This document shows positions 8,542-16,402 of a stretch of 64,000 nt of DNA, one piece after another; positions within the stretch are counted from its first letter, which is position 1; each line of letters opens with the position of its first letter. The notes under the pieces were generated by a model that saw only the letters and a program-made list of their open reading frames with translations, ran no database searches and was not told the DNA's origin. The DNA comes from Leifsonia sp. ZF2019 (lineage in GTDB: Bacteria; Actinomycetota; Actinomycetes; Actinomycetales; Microbacteriaceae). The stretch lies in NCBI RefSeq assembly GCF_019924635.1, contig NZ_CP065037.1, forward strand, positions 62,001-126,000, written 5' to 3'. Both the position numbers and the translations under genes were made by a program.

Positions 8542-8652
8542 CTCGTCTCCATCGTCGATCGACTCGGGCGCCGGTTGCGGCGCCGGGACGATGTCCGGAT
8601 CCATCTGCTCGTCGGGAACGATGTCCGGCTGGTCGCGCTTCGTTGAGGCCAT
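8524..8652 (-). CDS. Small acidic protein
   Basis: A 42-residue reading frame: MASTKRDQPDIVPDEQ, then a near repeat (MDPDIVPAPQPAPE), then an acidic tail DDGDEEDGRN. The internal repeat (QPDIVPDEQ / DPDIVPAPQ) and the clean ATG support it being a real gene. The last codons are coded by the arm and loop of the terminator hairpin at 8511-8541. No family is recognised; it is probably disordered. It faces the other acidic small protein at 8334-8495 tail to tail. Confidence 0.5.
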   Translation of the reverse strand: MASTKRDQPDIVPDEQMDPDIVPAPQPAPESIDDGDEEDGRN

Positions 8653-8697
8653 GCGTGGACGGTACGCCCGCGGAGGCCTCGCGACAACGGGGTCCGG

Positions 8698-9462
8698 TCA
8701 GCTCCCTGCGGCGTCGTCCTTCCCGGCGTCGTCCTTCCCGGCGTCGTCCTTCCTCGGGGCGTCCCCCTGCTCGGGGCCCGAAGGGGTGCCCGCTGCCGCC
8801 GGCGGCCTGCGCCGGGCGGTCAGGACGACGATGACCACGCCCGCGATCGCCAGCACGACGATCGCGATCGCGATGCCGATCACCAGGCCGAGCCCGGAGT
8901 CGTTCGCGGCCTGCGTCGGCTGCGGCGTGGAGGCCGTCACGAGCGGCTCCGAGCCTCCCGCCGTCGGCTCGGGCGAGCCCGGGTCGGACGCCGCGGGCGT
9001 CGCGGTGGCGGGAGCGGTCGCCGCCCCGCAGCCGGTGGTCTCGCTGCCGGCCGCCTCCGGAGTGCCCGCCGGCGGCTGGTAGGCGAACGTGTACGAGTTC
9101 GAGACGGTGTGGCCGTCCGCCGAGACGATCTGATACGTGACCGTGTACGAGCCGGCTGCTCCGAGCGCGACGGGCGCGCTGACGTTGCGGTCGGCGACGG
9201 TCGCGCATCCCGTTTCGAAGTGGCGCGTCGCCGCGTCGGGGCCGGTGACGGTCAGCAGGGTGCTGGAGCCGTCGCCCGCCAGGTCGAGCACGCGATCGTT
9301 GAACGTCAGCGTCACCGTGCTCAGCGGGGCGGTGACCGTCGCATCGGCCGCCGGGTCGCTGCTCACCAGGTAGTCGTGGGCGGACGCGGCGACAGCGGGC
9401 AGCACGGCGAGGGCGAGGGCGGCGGCCAGGCCGGCCGCCGCCGCGAGGGCACGACGCATCAT
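8698..9462 (-). CDS. CopC-domain secreted, membrane-anchored protein
   Basis: Exported protein of 254 residues with a signal peptide ending near ASAHDYL, a CopC-like beta-barrel (about residues 30-125; SSDPAADATV, VTLTFNDRVLD, VSADGHTVSNSYTF), a Ser/Thr/Pro linker, one C-terminal span around residues 188-212 and a short cytoplasmic tail with a KDDAG repeat. CopC proteins bind copper outside the membrane; the N-terminal His of the mature protein and the His in SADGHT fit this. The ATG at 9462 overlaps the stop of the ycnI-like gene in an ATGA quartet, so the two are coupled. Confidence 0.83.
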   Translation of the reverse strand: MMRRALAAAAGLAAALALAVLPAVAASAHDYLVSSDPAADATVTAPLSTVTLTFNDRVLDLAGDGSSTLLTVTGPDAATRHFETGCATVADRNVSAPVALGAAGSYTVTYQIVSADGHTVSNSYTFAYQPPAGTPEAAGSETTGCGAATAPATATPAASDPGSPEPTAGGSEPLVTASTPQPTQAANDSGLGLVIGIAIAIVVLAIAGVVIVVLTARRRPPAAAGTPSGPEQGDAPRKDDAGKDDAGKDDAAGS

Positions 9463-10187
9463 GCCCGCACCTTGCCCCGGCGCACGAGCGCCAGCACCGA
9501 GATCACGAGGGCGATGGCCCCGAGGGCGAGTCCGCCGATCCCGAGCCCGATCGACACGGCCGTCGCGGCGGTCCCCGCGGAGGTGGAGGCGGGCGTGGTG
9601 CCGGTCGTCTCGACCTGCGTCGTCATGGTGCCACCCTCTTCGGCCGGAGCCGGGTCGTTCACGTAGAGCGTGGGGGCGGGGTGCTCGGGCTCCTTGCCGG
9701 AGGCGGGAGTCTTGTCCGCCCAGTCGACGACGCTGCCGTCGGAGTAGTACTGGTGCGTCGGCAGCAGGATGGATCCGGTGTCGGGCACCGCGCCGGCGGA
9801 GATCGTGAACTCCTGGAACTGCCCGGGAGCGATCTGGGTGCCGTTGTCGGCCGTCCAGGTGATGCGCACCGGCGCTTCGGTGATGGTGCCGTCGTCGGTC
9901 TTGACCGGCGTGGCGAGGGTCTCGGTGTCGACGGAGGCCGTCCACCCCGGGATCGGCTGGTAGCTGACGGAGGTGAACGGTGTCGCGGTGGGCAGGTCGA
10001 CCACGAGCTTCACCGTCCCCGCCGTGGCGGACTCGGTGGGCACCTTGAACGTGAGGGTGGCGTAGCTGCCGGGCGTCGCCGAGTCCGGCGTGACGTGCAC
10101 GTGGGCGCTGGCCGCGAGCGGTGCGGCGAGGAGCAGCAGGGCGGTGGTGGTCGCCGCGATGGAGGCGGCGAAGGTCGTCTTCTTCAT
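9459..10187 (-). CDS. YcnI-family (DUF1775) exported protein
   Basis: Exported protein of 242 residues. The signal peptide ends at ASAHVHV and is followed by the YcnI domain (PDSATPGSYATLTFKVP, then WTASVDTE, then ITWTADNG), a Thr-rich linker and a C-terminal membrane span before RRGKVRA. In YcnI domains the N-terminal His of the mature protein binds copper, and that His is present. The gene lies directly upstream of the CopC-like gene with a 4-base overlap and downstream of a His-rich membrane protein gene. The set probably handles copper at the cell surface; this rests on family knowledge and gene order. Confidence 0.85.
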   Translation of the reverse strand: MKKTTFAASIAATTTALLLLAAPLAASAHVHVTPDSATPGSYATLTFKVPTESATAGTVKLVVDLPTATPFTSVSYQPIPGWTASVDTETLATPVKTDDGTITEAPVRITWTADNGTQIAPGQFQEFTISAGAVPDTGSILLPTHQYYSDGSVVDWADKTPASGKEPEHPAPTLYVNDPAPAEEGGTMTTQVETTGTTPASTSAGTAATAVSIGLGIGGLALGAIALVISVLALVRRGKVRA

Positions 10188-10267
10188 GAGGGTCCTTGGT
10201 CTCTTCAGGGTCGTCGAACGCGTGCGCGCGCCGGACGGCCCCGACCGCGAAGAGCGAGTGGATGCCG

Positions 10268-10933
10268 TCAGAACGCGCCGGCGACGGCCGGAGGCCCGCG
10301 ATGCCGGAGCCGTGCGAGAGGAAGGCCCAGATCGCGCACGTGCGCCGGCTCGGCCGCGGCGACCGTGGCGACCACGGCGACGACCCGCACCGGAATCGGA
10401 GAGGCGCCGGCGACGAGACGCGCGAAACGCAGCACCCCGAGCCGGGCGGTCTCGAACAGGCTCCAGAAGGCGCGCTCGCCGAAGCGCAGCGCGATCACCG
10501 TGATGAGCGCCGCGGTGGCGTGCGTCAGCCACATCGACGGCGCCGTGTAGTCGGTGTGCCCGGCCGGCATCGCCGCCCCGGTCATCGTCAGGTGCGACCC
10601 GGTGTGCACGTGGACGGCGGACGCGCTCGTGCCGTCGGCGGAGACGAAACGCGCCGTGCCGTCGCCCAGGCTGAACAGCGCGTGGAACAGGAACTGGCTC
10701 AGCACGACGGAGGCGACCAGCCTCCAGAGCGACAGCCGGCGAGACGTGAGCGCGATGGAGGCGAGGGTCGCGAACGCCAGGCTCAGCGCCAGGGGGACGA
10801 CGCCGGGCACCGCTCCGCCGCCCGCGACATGGAACAGGGCGGCGACGAAGATGGCGACGGCGGACGCGAGGGTGCCGCGCATCGCGCGCGCCGGCCTCGA
10901 TCCCATCGGTCCGTCCTCACTCGTCGCCCTCAC
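10268..10933 (-). CDS. Membrane protein with His/Met-rich loop, next to ycnI/copC
   Basis: Membrane protein of about 221 residues with four or five hydrophobic spans. A loop between spans carries HVHTGSHLTMTGAAMPAGHT, which has four His and two Met and looks like a soft-metal ligand site. I recognise no named family, but genes of this type often precede ycnI and copC in actinobacteria. The start is either GTG at 10933 or ATG at 10906. The gap of 80 bases to ycnI allows co-transcription. A copper role is inferred from the loop and neighbours only. Confidence 0.65.
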   Translation of the reverse strand: MRATSEDGPMGSRPARAMRGTLASAVAIFVAALFHVAGGGAVPGVVPLALSLAFATLASIALTSRRLSLWRLVASVVLSQFLFHALFSLGDGTARFVSADGTSASAVHVHTGSHLTMTGAAMPAGHTDYTAPSMWLTHATAALITVIALRFGERAFWSLFETARLGVLRFARLVAGASPIPVRVVAVVATVAAAEPAHVRDLGLPLARLRHRGPPAVAGAF

Positions 10934-10970
10934 GGTGTCGACGAGGGTTCGGAGTCAGTCTACGGAACGG

Positions 10971-11117
10971 ATGCCGCCTCCCGGGCACCCTGGTGGGCCG
11001 GCGCCGCCCGGCGGTCCAGTGCGACGGGACGCCCGCGAGGCCGAGACTGAGGGCGCGAAGGCCGCTGAGACCCGCGCGCGCCGGGTGGCCGCGGTCCTGA
11101 AGGAGCTCCGCTCCTGA
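10971..11117 (+). CDS. Possible small basic protein
   Basis: A 48-codon frame starting MPPPGHPGGP and ending ETRARRVAAVLKELRS. The tail looks like an amphipathic helix and the frame sits alone in the 272-base gap between the His-rich membrane protein and the response regulator. The ribosome-binding site is weak and coding bias cannot be judged in so short a stretch, so this may be chance. Otherwise the gap holds only an inverted repeat (GCGGGATGCG / CGCATCCCGC, 11159-11183) just before the regulator's promoter. Confidence 0.25.
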   Translation: MPPPGHPGGPAPPGGPVRRDAREAETEGAKAAETRARRVAAVLKELRS

Positions 11118-11192
11118 CAGCGGCGTCGCGCATCCTCGCCGTGCTCCTCTTATAGGGGCGGGATGCGGGCATGCGCGCATCCCGCAGGCGGT

Positions 11193-11198
11193 TATCCT
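11193..11198 (+). promoter_or_regulatory. Likely -10 box of a leaderless mRNA
   Basis: TATCCT ends 7 bases before the ATG at 11206 and no ribosome-binding site is present, so the transcript probably starts at or next to the start codon. Confidence 0.5.
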
Positions 11199-11205
11199 GT
11201 GCAGG

Positions 11206-11874
11206 ATGAGCCAGGTGGACGGCGGAACGTGGAGCAGGAGGGTGCTCGTGGTGGAGGACCACGCCCTCATGCGCTCCCTGGTCGCCGACGCCTTCCGCCA
11301 GCGTGGATTCGAGGTGACGTCCGCCGCGTCCGCGCCCGAGGCGCTGGGAGCCCTCGAGACGGCCGACCCCGACCTCCTCGTCACCGACATCGACCTCGGC
11401 CAGCGGCCCAACGGGGTGGAGCTCGCCACCATCGTGCGGGAGCGTGCGCCGCACGTGGCGGTGCTGTTCCTGAGCAACCTGTCCCGGGAGGCCGCCGCGG
11501 CGAGGGCGAAGGACACGGTCGCCGACGCGTCCTACGTCAACAAGTCCGCCGTCGAGTCGGTCGACGACCTGGTCGACGCCGCCGAGGCGGTGCTCGCCGA
11601 CCGGCCCATCGCGCGCGACGCGGAAGCGAGCGGGCAGCGGGAAGCGCTGCTCCGGCTCAGCGAGGCGCAGCTCGAGACCGCACGCCTGCTCGCGGCCGGT
11701 CTCACCAATGCCGAGATCGCCCGACGGCGCGGTATCTCGGTGCGTGCGGTGGAGAAGAGCGTCGAGCGCGTCTTCCACGCACTCGGCCTGTCGGCGGAGG
11801 AGGGCACCACCCCGCGCGTCGCCGCCGCCACCCTGTACGTCACCACCTTCGGCGATCCCCGCAGCGGCCTATGA
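11206..11874 (+). CDS. Response regulator, receiver plus LuxR-type HTH
   Basis: Two-component response regulator of 222 residues. The receiver domain (residues 12-130) has the acidic pocket in VVEDHALM, the phosphoacceptor Asp61 in LLVTDIDLG, and a Lys in YVNKSAV near residue 117. The C-terminal domain (about 152-210) is a LuxR/NarL helix-turn-helix: LSEAQLETARLLAAGLTNAE then IARRRGISVRAVEKSVERV. Its stop overlaps the start of the sensor kinase gene (ATGA), so the pair is made together. The signal and targets are unknown. Confidence 0.87.
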   Translation: MSQVDGGTWSRRVLVVEDHALMRSLVADAFRQRGFEVTSAASAPEALGALETADPDLLVTDIDLGQRPNGVELATIVRERAPHVAVLFLSNLSREAAAARAKDTVADASYVNKSAVESVDDLVDAAEAVLADRPIARDAEASGQREALLRLSEAQLETARLLAAGLTNAEIARRRGISVRAVEKSVERVFHALGLSAEEGTTPRVAAATLYVTTFGDPRSGL

Positions 11875-13559
11875 CCAGCATCGCGCGGGCACGCACGCAG
11901 CGCCTGATCGCCCGCGCGACCGGCCGCTCGGCGATCACCGTGTGGACCTGGGTGATCACGGCTCCGTTCGCGCTCACTGTCATGTCGGGGTTGCAGTACA
12001 TCCACGGCGGGCCGGTCGCGGTGCTCGCGCTCTCGATCACGCAGCACCTCGTCGTCGGGGTGCTTCTCGTGCTCGCCTGGGCGGTGTTGCGGGTCACACC
12101 CGCGCGCATCCGGGTCGCCGCGGTGTTCACGCTGTTCGCCGGCATCGGGGTGCTGCGCCCGCTGCTGTTCCTCGCGGTCGGGGAGGTGCTGGGAATCGGC
12201 GTCGAGACCGGCGACCTCGTCGGCCGCATCGCGATCAACGTCGTGACCACGGTCACCATCTTCACCCTGATCGCGGTCGGCGTGGATCTCGTGCGCGACC
12301 ACCTGGGCGTCTACCGGCGCCTGCGGGCCGCCCAGCGGGCCTCGGAGCTCGACGCCGAGCGGGCGGCGCTGCGGGTCAGCGCCATGCGGCACGCAGCGGT
12401 CGACGATGTGCTCGCCGAGATAGAGCGCGCCGCCGTCGTGGCGGACGCGCCGCTGCGGCCGAGCGAGGCCGCTCGTGTGCTGCGCGGGCTCGCGTCCGAC
12501 GTCGTCCGCCCGGTGAGCCACTGGCTCTACGAACGTGAGGATGCGGAGGCCTCCGGCGCAGCGGAGGATGCGCGGGTGAGCAGGCGCGACTGGGTGGTGT
12601 CGGTGCTCGGGGGGATGCAGCCCGCCCCGCCGATTCTGCTCGCCGTGCTCTTCGCCGCCCTGGTGACGCCGTTCGGCCTGTCGCAATACGGATTCCTGCT
12701 GAGTCTTCCCGCCGTCGTCGGAGGCCTGATCGTCGTCGCCGCCGGCAACGTCGGCGTGTCCAGCTTCGCCGCGCGCTCCCCGCAGCGATACAGGGTGCTC
12801 GTCCTCGTCGTCGGCTACGGGGTCGTCGGCATCCTGCTCTCCCTCACGACCGATGCGGCGATCCGCTGGGTGGGCGTCCACCCGCACTTCATCTGGTTCG
12901 AGGCCGGCACGTACCCGTTGATCGCCCTCGCCCTGGCGCTCGTCGTCTCTCTCTCCTCACGCATCCGCCTCGACCAGCACGGCCTCGAGGCGGCCGTGCA
13001 GGCGAGCGTCTTCGATGCCGCCCGCCTCCGCGCCGACTACGATCACCAGCGCGCCGCGCTCGCCCGCATGCTCCACTCGGGCGTGCAGTCGGAGTTGATC
13101 GCCGCCGCGCTCGCACTCAGCGCCGGAGGTGGCGAGGACGCCTCGGGCGAGTTGCGCCGCGTGGTCGACCGCATCCGCGTCGAGTTGCTCGCCCCCGCCG
13201 ACGAGCCGGAGCCCGAAGCGCGGGTCGGCGCTCTCGTGGAGAGCTGGCGGTCGGCGATCGCCCTGCAGTCGAGCATCGCCGCGGACGCGTGGGACCGTCT
13301 GCGCGAGCCCGCGCGTTGCGAGGCCGTCGTCGACGCGATCTCGGAGGGCCTCGCGAACGCGGTGCGGCACGGCGACGGGAGTCCGGTGACACTGGATGTC
13401 CGCTCCACGGACGAGTCCGGCGTGTCGGTCGTCGTCACCTCGGGCGGCGCGCTCTCGTCGGCCGCGCCGGGCATCGGCCTGCGGCAGTTGGCGGAGCACG
13501 CCGACGTCGATCTGAGAGAGTCGGAAGGTCGGGTGGAACTCGCGGTCGTCGTGCCGTGA
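11871..13559 (+). CDS. Multi-span sensor histidine kinase, divergent
   Basis: Sensor kinase partner of the upstream regulator, 562 residues. Four spans lie in residues 20-145, then a cytoplasmic helical segment (about 146-235), a second block of four spans (about 245-365), and a kinase core. The phosphorylatable His is probably the one in ARMLHSGVQSELI (around residue 402), a HisKA_3-like dimerisation helix. The ATPase domain is reduced: N box EGLANAVRHGDG and G box SAAPGIGLRQLAEHA are seen, but there is no clear separate F/G2 box. The arrangement of two membrane blocks split by a cytoplasmic helix is unusual. No extracytoplasmic sensor domain is visible, so it may sense membrane state. Confidence 0.72.
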   Translation: MTSIARARTQRLIARATGRSAITVWTWVITAPFALTVMSGLQYIHGGPVAVLALSITQHLVVGVLLVLAWAVLRVTPARIRVAAVFTLFAGIGVLRPLLFLAVGEVLGIGVETGDLVGRIAINVVTTVTIFTLIAVGVDLVRDHLGVYRRLRAAQRASELDAERAALRVSAMRHAAVDDVLAEIERAAVVADAPLRPSEAARVLRGLASDVVRPVSHWLYEREDAEASGAAEDARVSRRDWVVSVLGGMQPAPPILLAVLFAALVTPFGLSQYGFLLSLPAVVGGLIVVAAGNVGVSSFAARSPQRYRVLVLVVGYGVVGILLSLTTDAAIRWVGVHPHFIWFEAGTYPLIALALALVVSLSSRIRLDQHGLEAAVQASVFDAARLRADYDHQRAALARMLHSGVQSELIAAALALSAGGGEDASGELRRVVDRIRVELLAPADEPEPEARVGALVESWRSAIALQSSIAADAWDRLREPARCEAVVDAISEGLANAVRHGDGSPVTLDVRSTDESGVSVVVTSGGALSSAAPGIGLRQLAEHADVDLRESEGRVELAVVVP

Positions 13560-13815
13560 GACGCCTGTCGTAACAACCGTACCCGTTGGTTCGGAACCCC
13601 CGCGACGGAGCTAGATTCGGTCGGCCGGACCCCGCATCCGTGCACTGTCCCAGCTGGGGCGCTTCTGCGTGACCCGAACACGCGGGATGCGCCCCGTGGA
13701 GGCCTCCCTGCGAAGGCCTCGATGATCTATTCGTCTGCATTGATAGAACGTTCAGGCGAAATGGGGTAGAAAAGATCGGGTACGTGCCCGCCCCTGCCCC
13801 CTCAGGAAGATCAGC
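13560..13815. other. 256-base intergenic region, no gene seen
   Basis: Between the kinase gene and the secreted LAS-like protein. It contains an AT-richer stretch near 13722-13780 that may hold the downstream promoter. I looked for a c-di-AMP riboswitch, common before cell-wall hydrolase genes, and did not find its conserved core. Confidence 0.4.
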
Positions 13816-14889
13816 TTGTCCCGTTCCTCTGCCTCACCGCGGCCTCGCCGTGGGTCTCGTGCACCCCTCGTGGTGGATGTGGAACGGCAGACCGAGCTGA
13901 CGGCCGACCCCGTCGAGGACTTCACCCACGGCGAGCACTTGACCGCTGCCGAGACGACGCAGCCGGTCTACGGCAGCCGCCGCGCCCGGCTCGAAGCCGA
14001 GCGCTCGCAGCCCCGTAAGCGGGAACGCGTGGTCGTCACGCCGACCGTCGACCCGGCCGCCGTCGCGACGGCCGAGGCGCGCGCCCCCCGAGTGCGTCGC
14101 TCGACGGCCGACCGCTCGAACCGCCACCGGTCGCGGCGCCCCGGCGAGCACCGCCGCCGCGGATTCCACGTCGTCGTCATGCTCGCGCTCACCGCGTTCT
14201 TCGGCACCGCCGCTCTGCCCGCCTACGCGACGACGACCGAGGGTTCCCCCGTCGGAACCGCGCGCACCGCCCTCGCCGTGCAGACTCTCACGGGTGGCAA
14301 GGAGGACGCCGCCCAGGTCGTCTCGCGCGACGGACTCGGGATCGAGGAGAGCCCGCAGGCGCTCGACTCCACCACCAACTCCACCGTCTCTCCGACCGTG
14401 CAGGCCCTCGCCATCCAGCTGATGGGCGCCGTCGCCTCCGGTCGCCTGGTCGGCTCGACGCCGAACCACATCCCCGAGATCGCCAACCTCGCCGAGGGCA
14501 AGGCGGTGCAGGGCTGCGGCGTGGACTACCGCGTCCTGCAGACGATCTCCTTCGCTCTCGCGCACTACGGCCAGGTCGGCGTCTCCGACATCAACCGGCG
14601 CTGCACGGGCCAGATCGAAGGCGCAGGCACCGCCTCGGCGCACTACGCCGACGGCGGCGGTCACGCGCTGGACTTCTACCTGCTGAACGGCAGCCCGCTC
14701 ACCGGTGGAGACGCCAAGTCCCTGGAGCTCATCCGGCTGCTCGACCCGATCGTCCCGAACGGCACCGGACTCGGCCAGCTCGGCTGCCGCGGCTCGATCA
14801 GCCTCGACAACTTCAAGCCGTTCGACGACACCTGCAACCACGTGCACATCGACTTCCTCAACGCGCAGGGCTCGACGATCAAGTACTGA
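13816..14889 (+). CDS. Secreted protein with LAS/VanY-like metallopeptidase-type C terminus
   Basis: Exported protein of 357 residues. A long basic N-terminal region (about 115 residues, many Arg) precedes a hydrophobic span (VVVMLALTAFFGTAALPAYA), so it is either a long signal sequence or an anchor. The C-terminal domain (about 210-357) has SAHYADGGGHALDFYLLNG, a cysteine pair (GCRG, DDTCNH) and the closing motif CNHVHIDFLN. The H...D...HxH pattern resembles zinc peptidases of the LAS/M15 group acting on peptidoglycan, but the match is distant. The TTG at 13816 has an AGGAAG site 6 bases upstream. Confidence 0.65.
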   Translation: MSRSSASPRPRRGSRAPLVVDVERQTELTADPVEDFTHGEHLTAAETTQPVYGSRRARLEAERSQPRKRERVVVTPTVDPAAVATAEARAPRVRRSTADRSNRHRSRRPGEHRRRGFHVVVMLALTAFFGTAALPAYATTTEGSPVGTARTALAVQTLTGGKEDAAQVVSRDGLGIEESPQALDSTTNSTVSPTVQALAIQLMGAVASGRLVGSTPNHIPEIANLAEGKAVQGCGVDYRVLQTISFALAHYGQVGVSDINRRCTGQIEGAGTASAHYADGGGHALDFYLLNGSPLTGGDAKSLELIRLLDPIVPNGTGLGQLGCRGSISLDNFKPFDDTCNHVHIDFLNAQGSTIKY

Positions 14890-14907
14890 TCGCCGAGCCC
14901 CGGCCGG

Positions 14908-16089
14908 TCAGTCGCCCTTCACGTTGACGATCTGACGCAGCGTGTGGCGCACCTCCACCAGATCGGCCGCGTCCGCCATCACCTGGTCGATCGGCTTGTA
15001 GGCCTGCGGGATCTCGTCGAGGAACGCGTCCGTGTCACGGAACTCGATCCCTGTCATCGCCTCCCGCAGCTCCTCGATCGTGAAACGCTTGCGCGCCGCC
15101 GATCTCGAGAACCGGCGACCGGCTCCGTGCGGCGACGAGTGCAGCGCGAGCGGGTTGCCGAGGCCCGACACCACGTACGATGCCGTGCCCATCGACCCGG
15201 GGATGAGTCCGGGCTGGCCCGGCCTCGCCGAGATCGCGCCCTTGCGGGAGAGCCAGACATCCTTGCCGAAGTGCCTCTCGCGCTCCGTGAAGTTGTGGTG
15301 GCAGTTGATCCGCTCGCGCTCCTCCACGGCCATGCCGAAGTGCTCGGCGACCTGGCGGATGACGCGGTCCATCATCTCCTCGCGGTTGAGCAGCGCGAAG
15401 TGCTGCGCCCACCGCAGCTCGGCGATGTACGCGTCGAACTCGGCCGTTCCCTCCACCAGGTAGGCGAGGTCGCGGTCGGGCAGATCGATCCACCACGTCG
15501 ACATCAGCTCCTGCGCCACGCGGATGTGGTGCCCTGCGATGCGGTTTCCCACGCCGCGGGAGCCCGAGTGCAGGAACAGCCAGACGGCGTCCTCCTCGTC
15601 CAGACTCACCTCGATGAAGTGGTTGCCCGAGCCGAGCGAGCCCAGCTGCAGCTCCCACGCCTTCGCGTAGGCGCCCGGCTCGAGGCCGATCGCGTCGGCC
15701 ATCCGGGTCAGCTCCTCCACACGCGGCTGCGCCGTCGCGACCACCTTGTTGTTACGGCCGCCCGCCGACAGCGGGATGGCGCGCTCGATCTGCCGACGCA
15801 GTTCGCTCAGGGGCCTGGTGGAGGCGCGTGCGGCGACGTCCTCCCGGGTGAACTGCGTCTTCACCGCGATCATCCCGCAGCCGATGTCCACACCCACGGC
15901 GGCGGGCATGACCGCGCCGAGGGTGGGGATGACGGAACCGACCGTCGCGCCGAGCCCCAGGTGGGCGTCGGGCATGAGGGCAAGGTGCGGGTGGATGAAC
16001 GGCATCCTCGAGGTGGTGACCGCCTGTGCGCGCGTGGAGTCCTCCAGCAGGGAGGCCCAGCTCAGCAGGCGGTTCGAGATTCTCTCCAT
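14908..16089 (-). CDS. rtcB: RNA-splicing ligase RtcB
   Basis: RNA ligase of 393 residues that joins 2',3'-cyclic phosphate or 3'-phosphate ends to 5'-OH ends with GTP and Mn2+. Family motifs are complete: PDAHLG, GVDIGCGM (metal-binding Cys), LGSLGSGNHFIE, the His in LHSGSRGVGN, NCHHNF, PGSMGTASYVV, and the guanylylated His in SSPHGAGR. The length is at the short end of the family, as in many actinobacterial copies. An AAAGG site precedes the ATG at 16089. It has no archease or rtcA neighbour; instead an upstream leader with a palindromic promoter, a 25-codon frame and a terminator-like hairpin suggests tight control. Confidence 0.93.
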   Translation of the reverse strand: MERISNRLLSWASLLEDSTRAQAVTTSRMPFIHPHLALMPDAHLGLGATVGSVIPTLGAVMPAAVGVDIGCGMIAVKTQFTREDVAARASTRPLSELRRQIERAIPLSAGGRNNKVVATAQPRVEELTRMADAIGLEPGAYAKAWELQLGSLGSGNHFIEVSLDEEDAVWLFLHSGSRGVGNRIAGHHIRVAQELMSTWWIDLPDRDLAYLVEGTAEFDAYIAELRWAQHFALLNREEMMDRVIRQVAEHFGMAVEERERINCHHNFTERERHFGKDVWLSRKGAISARPGQPGLIPGSMGTASYVVSGLGNPLALHSSPHGAGRRFSRSAARKRFTIEELREAMTGIEFRDTDAFLDEIPQAYKPIDQVMADAADLVEVRHTLRQIVNVKGD

Positions 16090-16164
16090 GGTCCTTTCGT
16101 CTCTCGTGAAGGGTGCGGCCGGGGCGGCTCACGCATCCCGCACGGTGACGGCACACAGAGAAGA

Positions 16165-16192
16165 AGCCCCGGTCCTCGAGGGGACGGGGGCT
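16165..16192 (-). terminator. Terminator-like hairpin between leader ORF and rtcB
   Basis: On the minus strand, AGCCCC pairs with GGGGCT and GTCC with GGAC around one mismatch (10 bp in all, 6-base loop), followed directly by a pyrimidine run TTCTTCTCT. It lies 24 bases after the stop of the 25-codon frame and 75 bases before rtcB. It could end the small transcript or act as an attenuator for rtcB. Confidence 0.6.
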
Positions 16193-16216
16193 GCGGCATC
16201 CGGGCGGATGCGGTCT

Positions 16217-16294
16217 CTACAGTCCCCGAGCGGTCTCGAGCGTCCGGTAAGCGCGCTGTTCGCGCTGCAGCTGCAGGCTGAGCTTGCTCGCCAT
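16217..16294 (-). CDS. 25-residue leader peptide or small protein before rtcB
   Basis: Short frame encoding 25 residues (starts MASKLSLQLQREQRAY, ends ETARGL) with a strong GAGGAG ribosome-binding site (16303-16308) 8 bases before the ATG. It is Gln/Arg/Leu-rich and probably helical. It lies between a good promoter and a terminator-like hairpin upstream of rtcB. It may be a regulatory leader, or a stand-alone small protein with its own terminator. I know no family for it. Confidence 0.5.
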   Translation of the reverse strand: MASKLSLQLQREQRAYRTLETARGL

Positions 16295-16365
16295 GACTGC
16301 ATCTCCTCACCGGTCGGCTGATTCCGTGGAATCGGGGCGTCTGCGCCGGTCGGCGCAGGAGATCG

Positions 16366-16395
16366 ACCATACACGCCCGGGCGTGTCGCTGTCTA
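16366..16395 (-). promoter_or_regulatory. Promoter with 16-bp palindrome in its spacer
   Basis: Minus-strand -35 TAGACA (16390-16395) and -10 TATGGT (16366-16371) with an 18-base spacer. A perfect 16-bp palindrome, ACACGCCC joined to GGGCGTGT (16371-16386), fills nearly the whole spacer, the typical place for a repressor or a MerR-type activator. It drives the 25-codon leader and presumably rtcB. Confidence 0.6.
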
Positions 16396-16402
16396 CCGCT
16401 GC

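Noticed and set aside
13560..13815. Possible c-di-AMP (ydaO-type) riboswitch before the secreted LAS-like protein
   Set aside because: The gap is the right size, but the conserved core segments were not found by eye.
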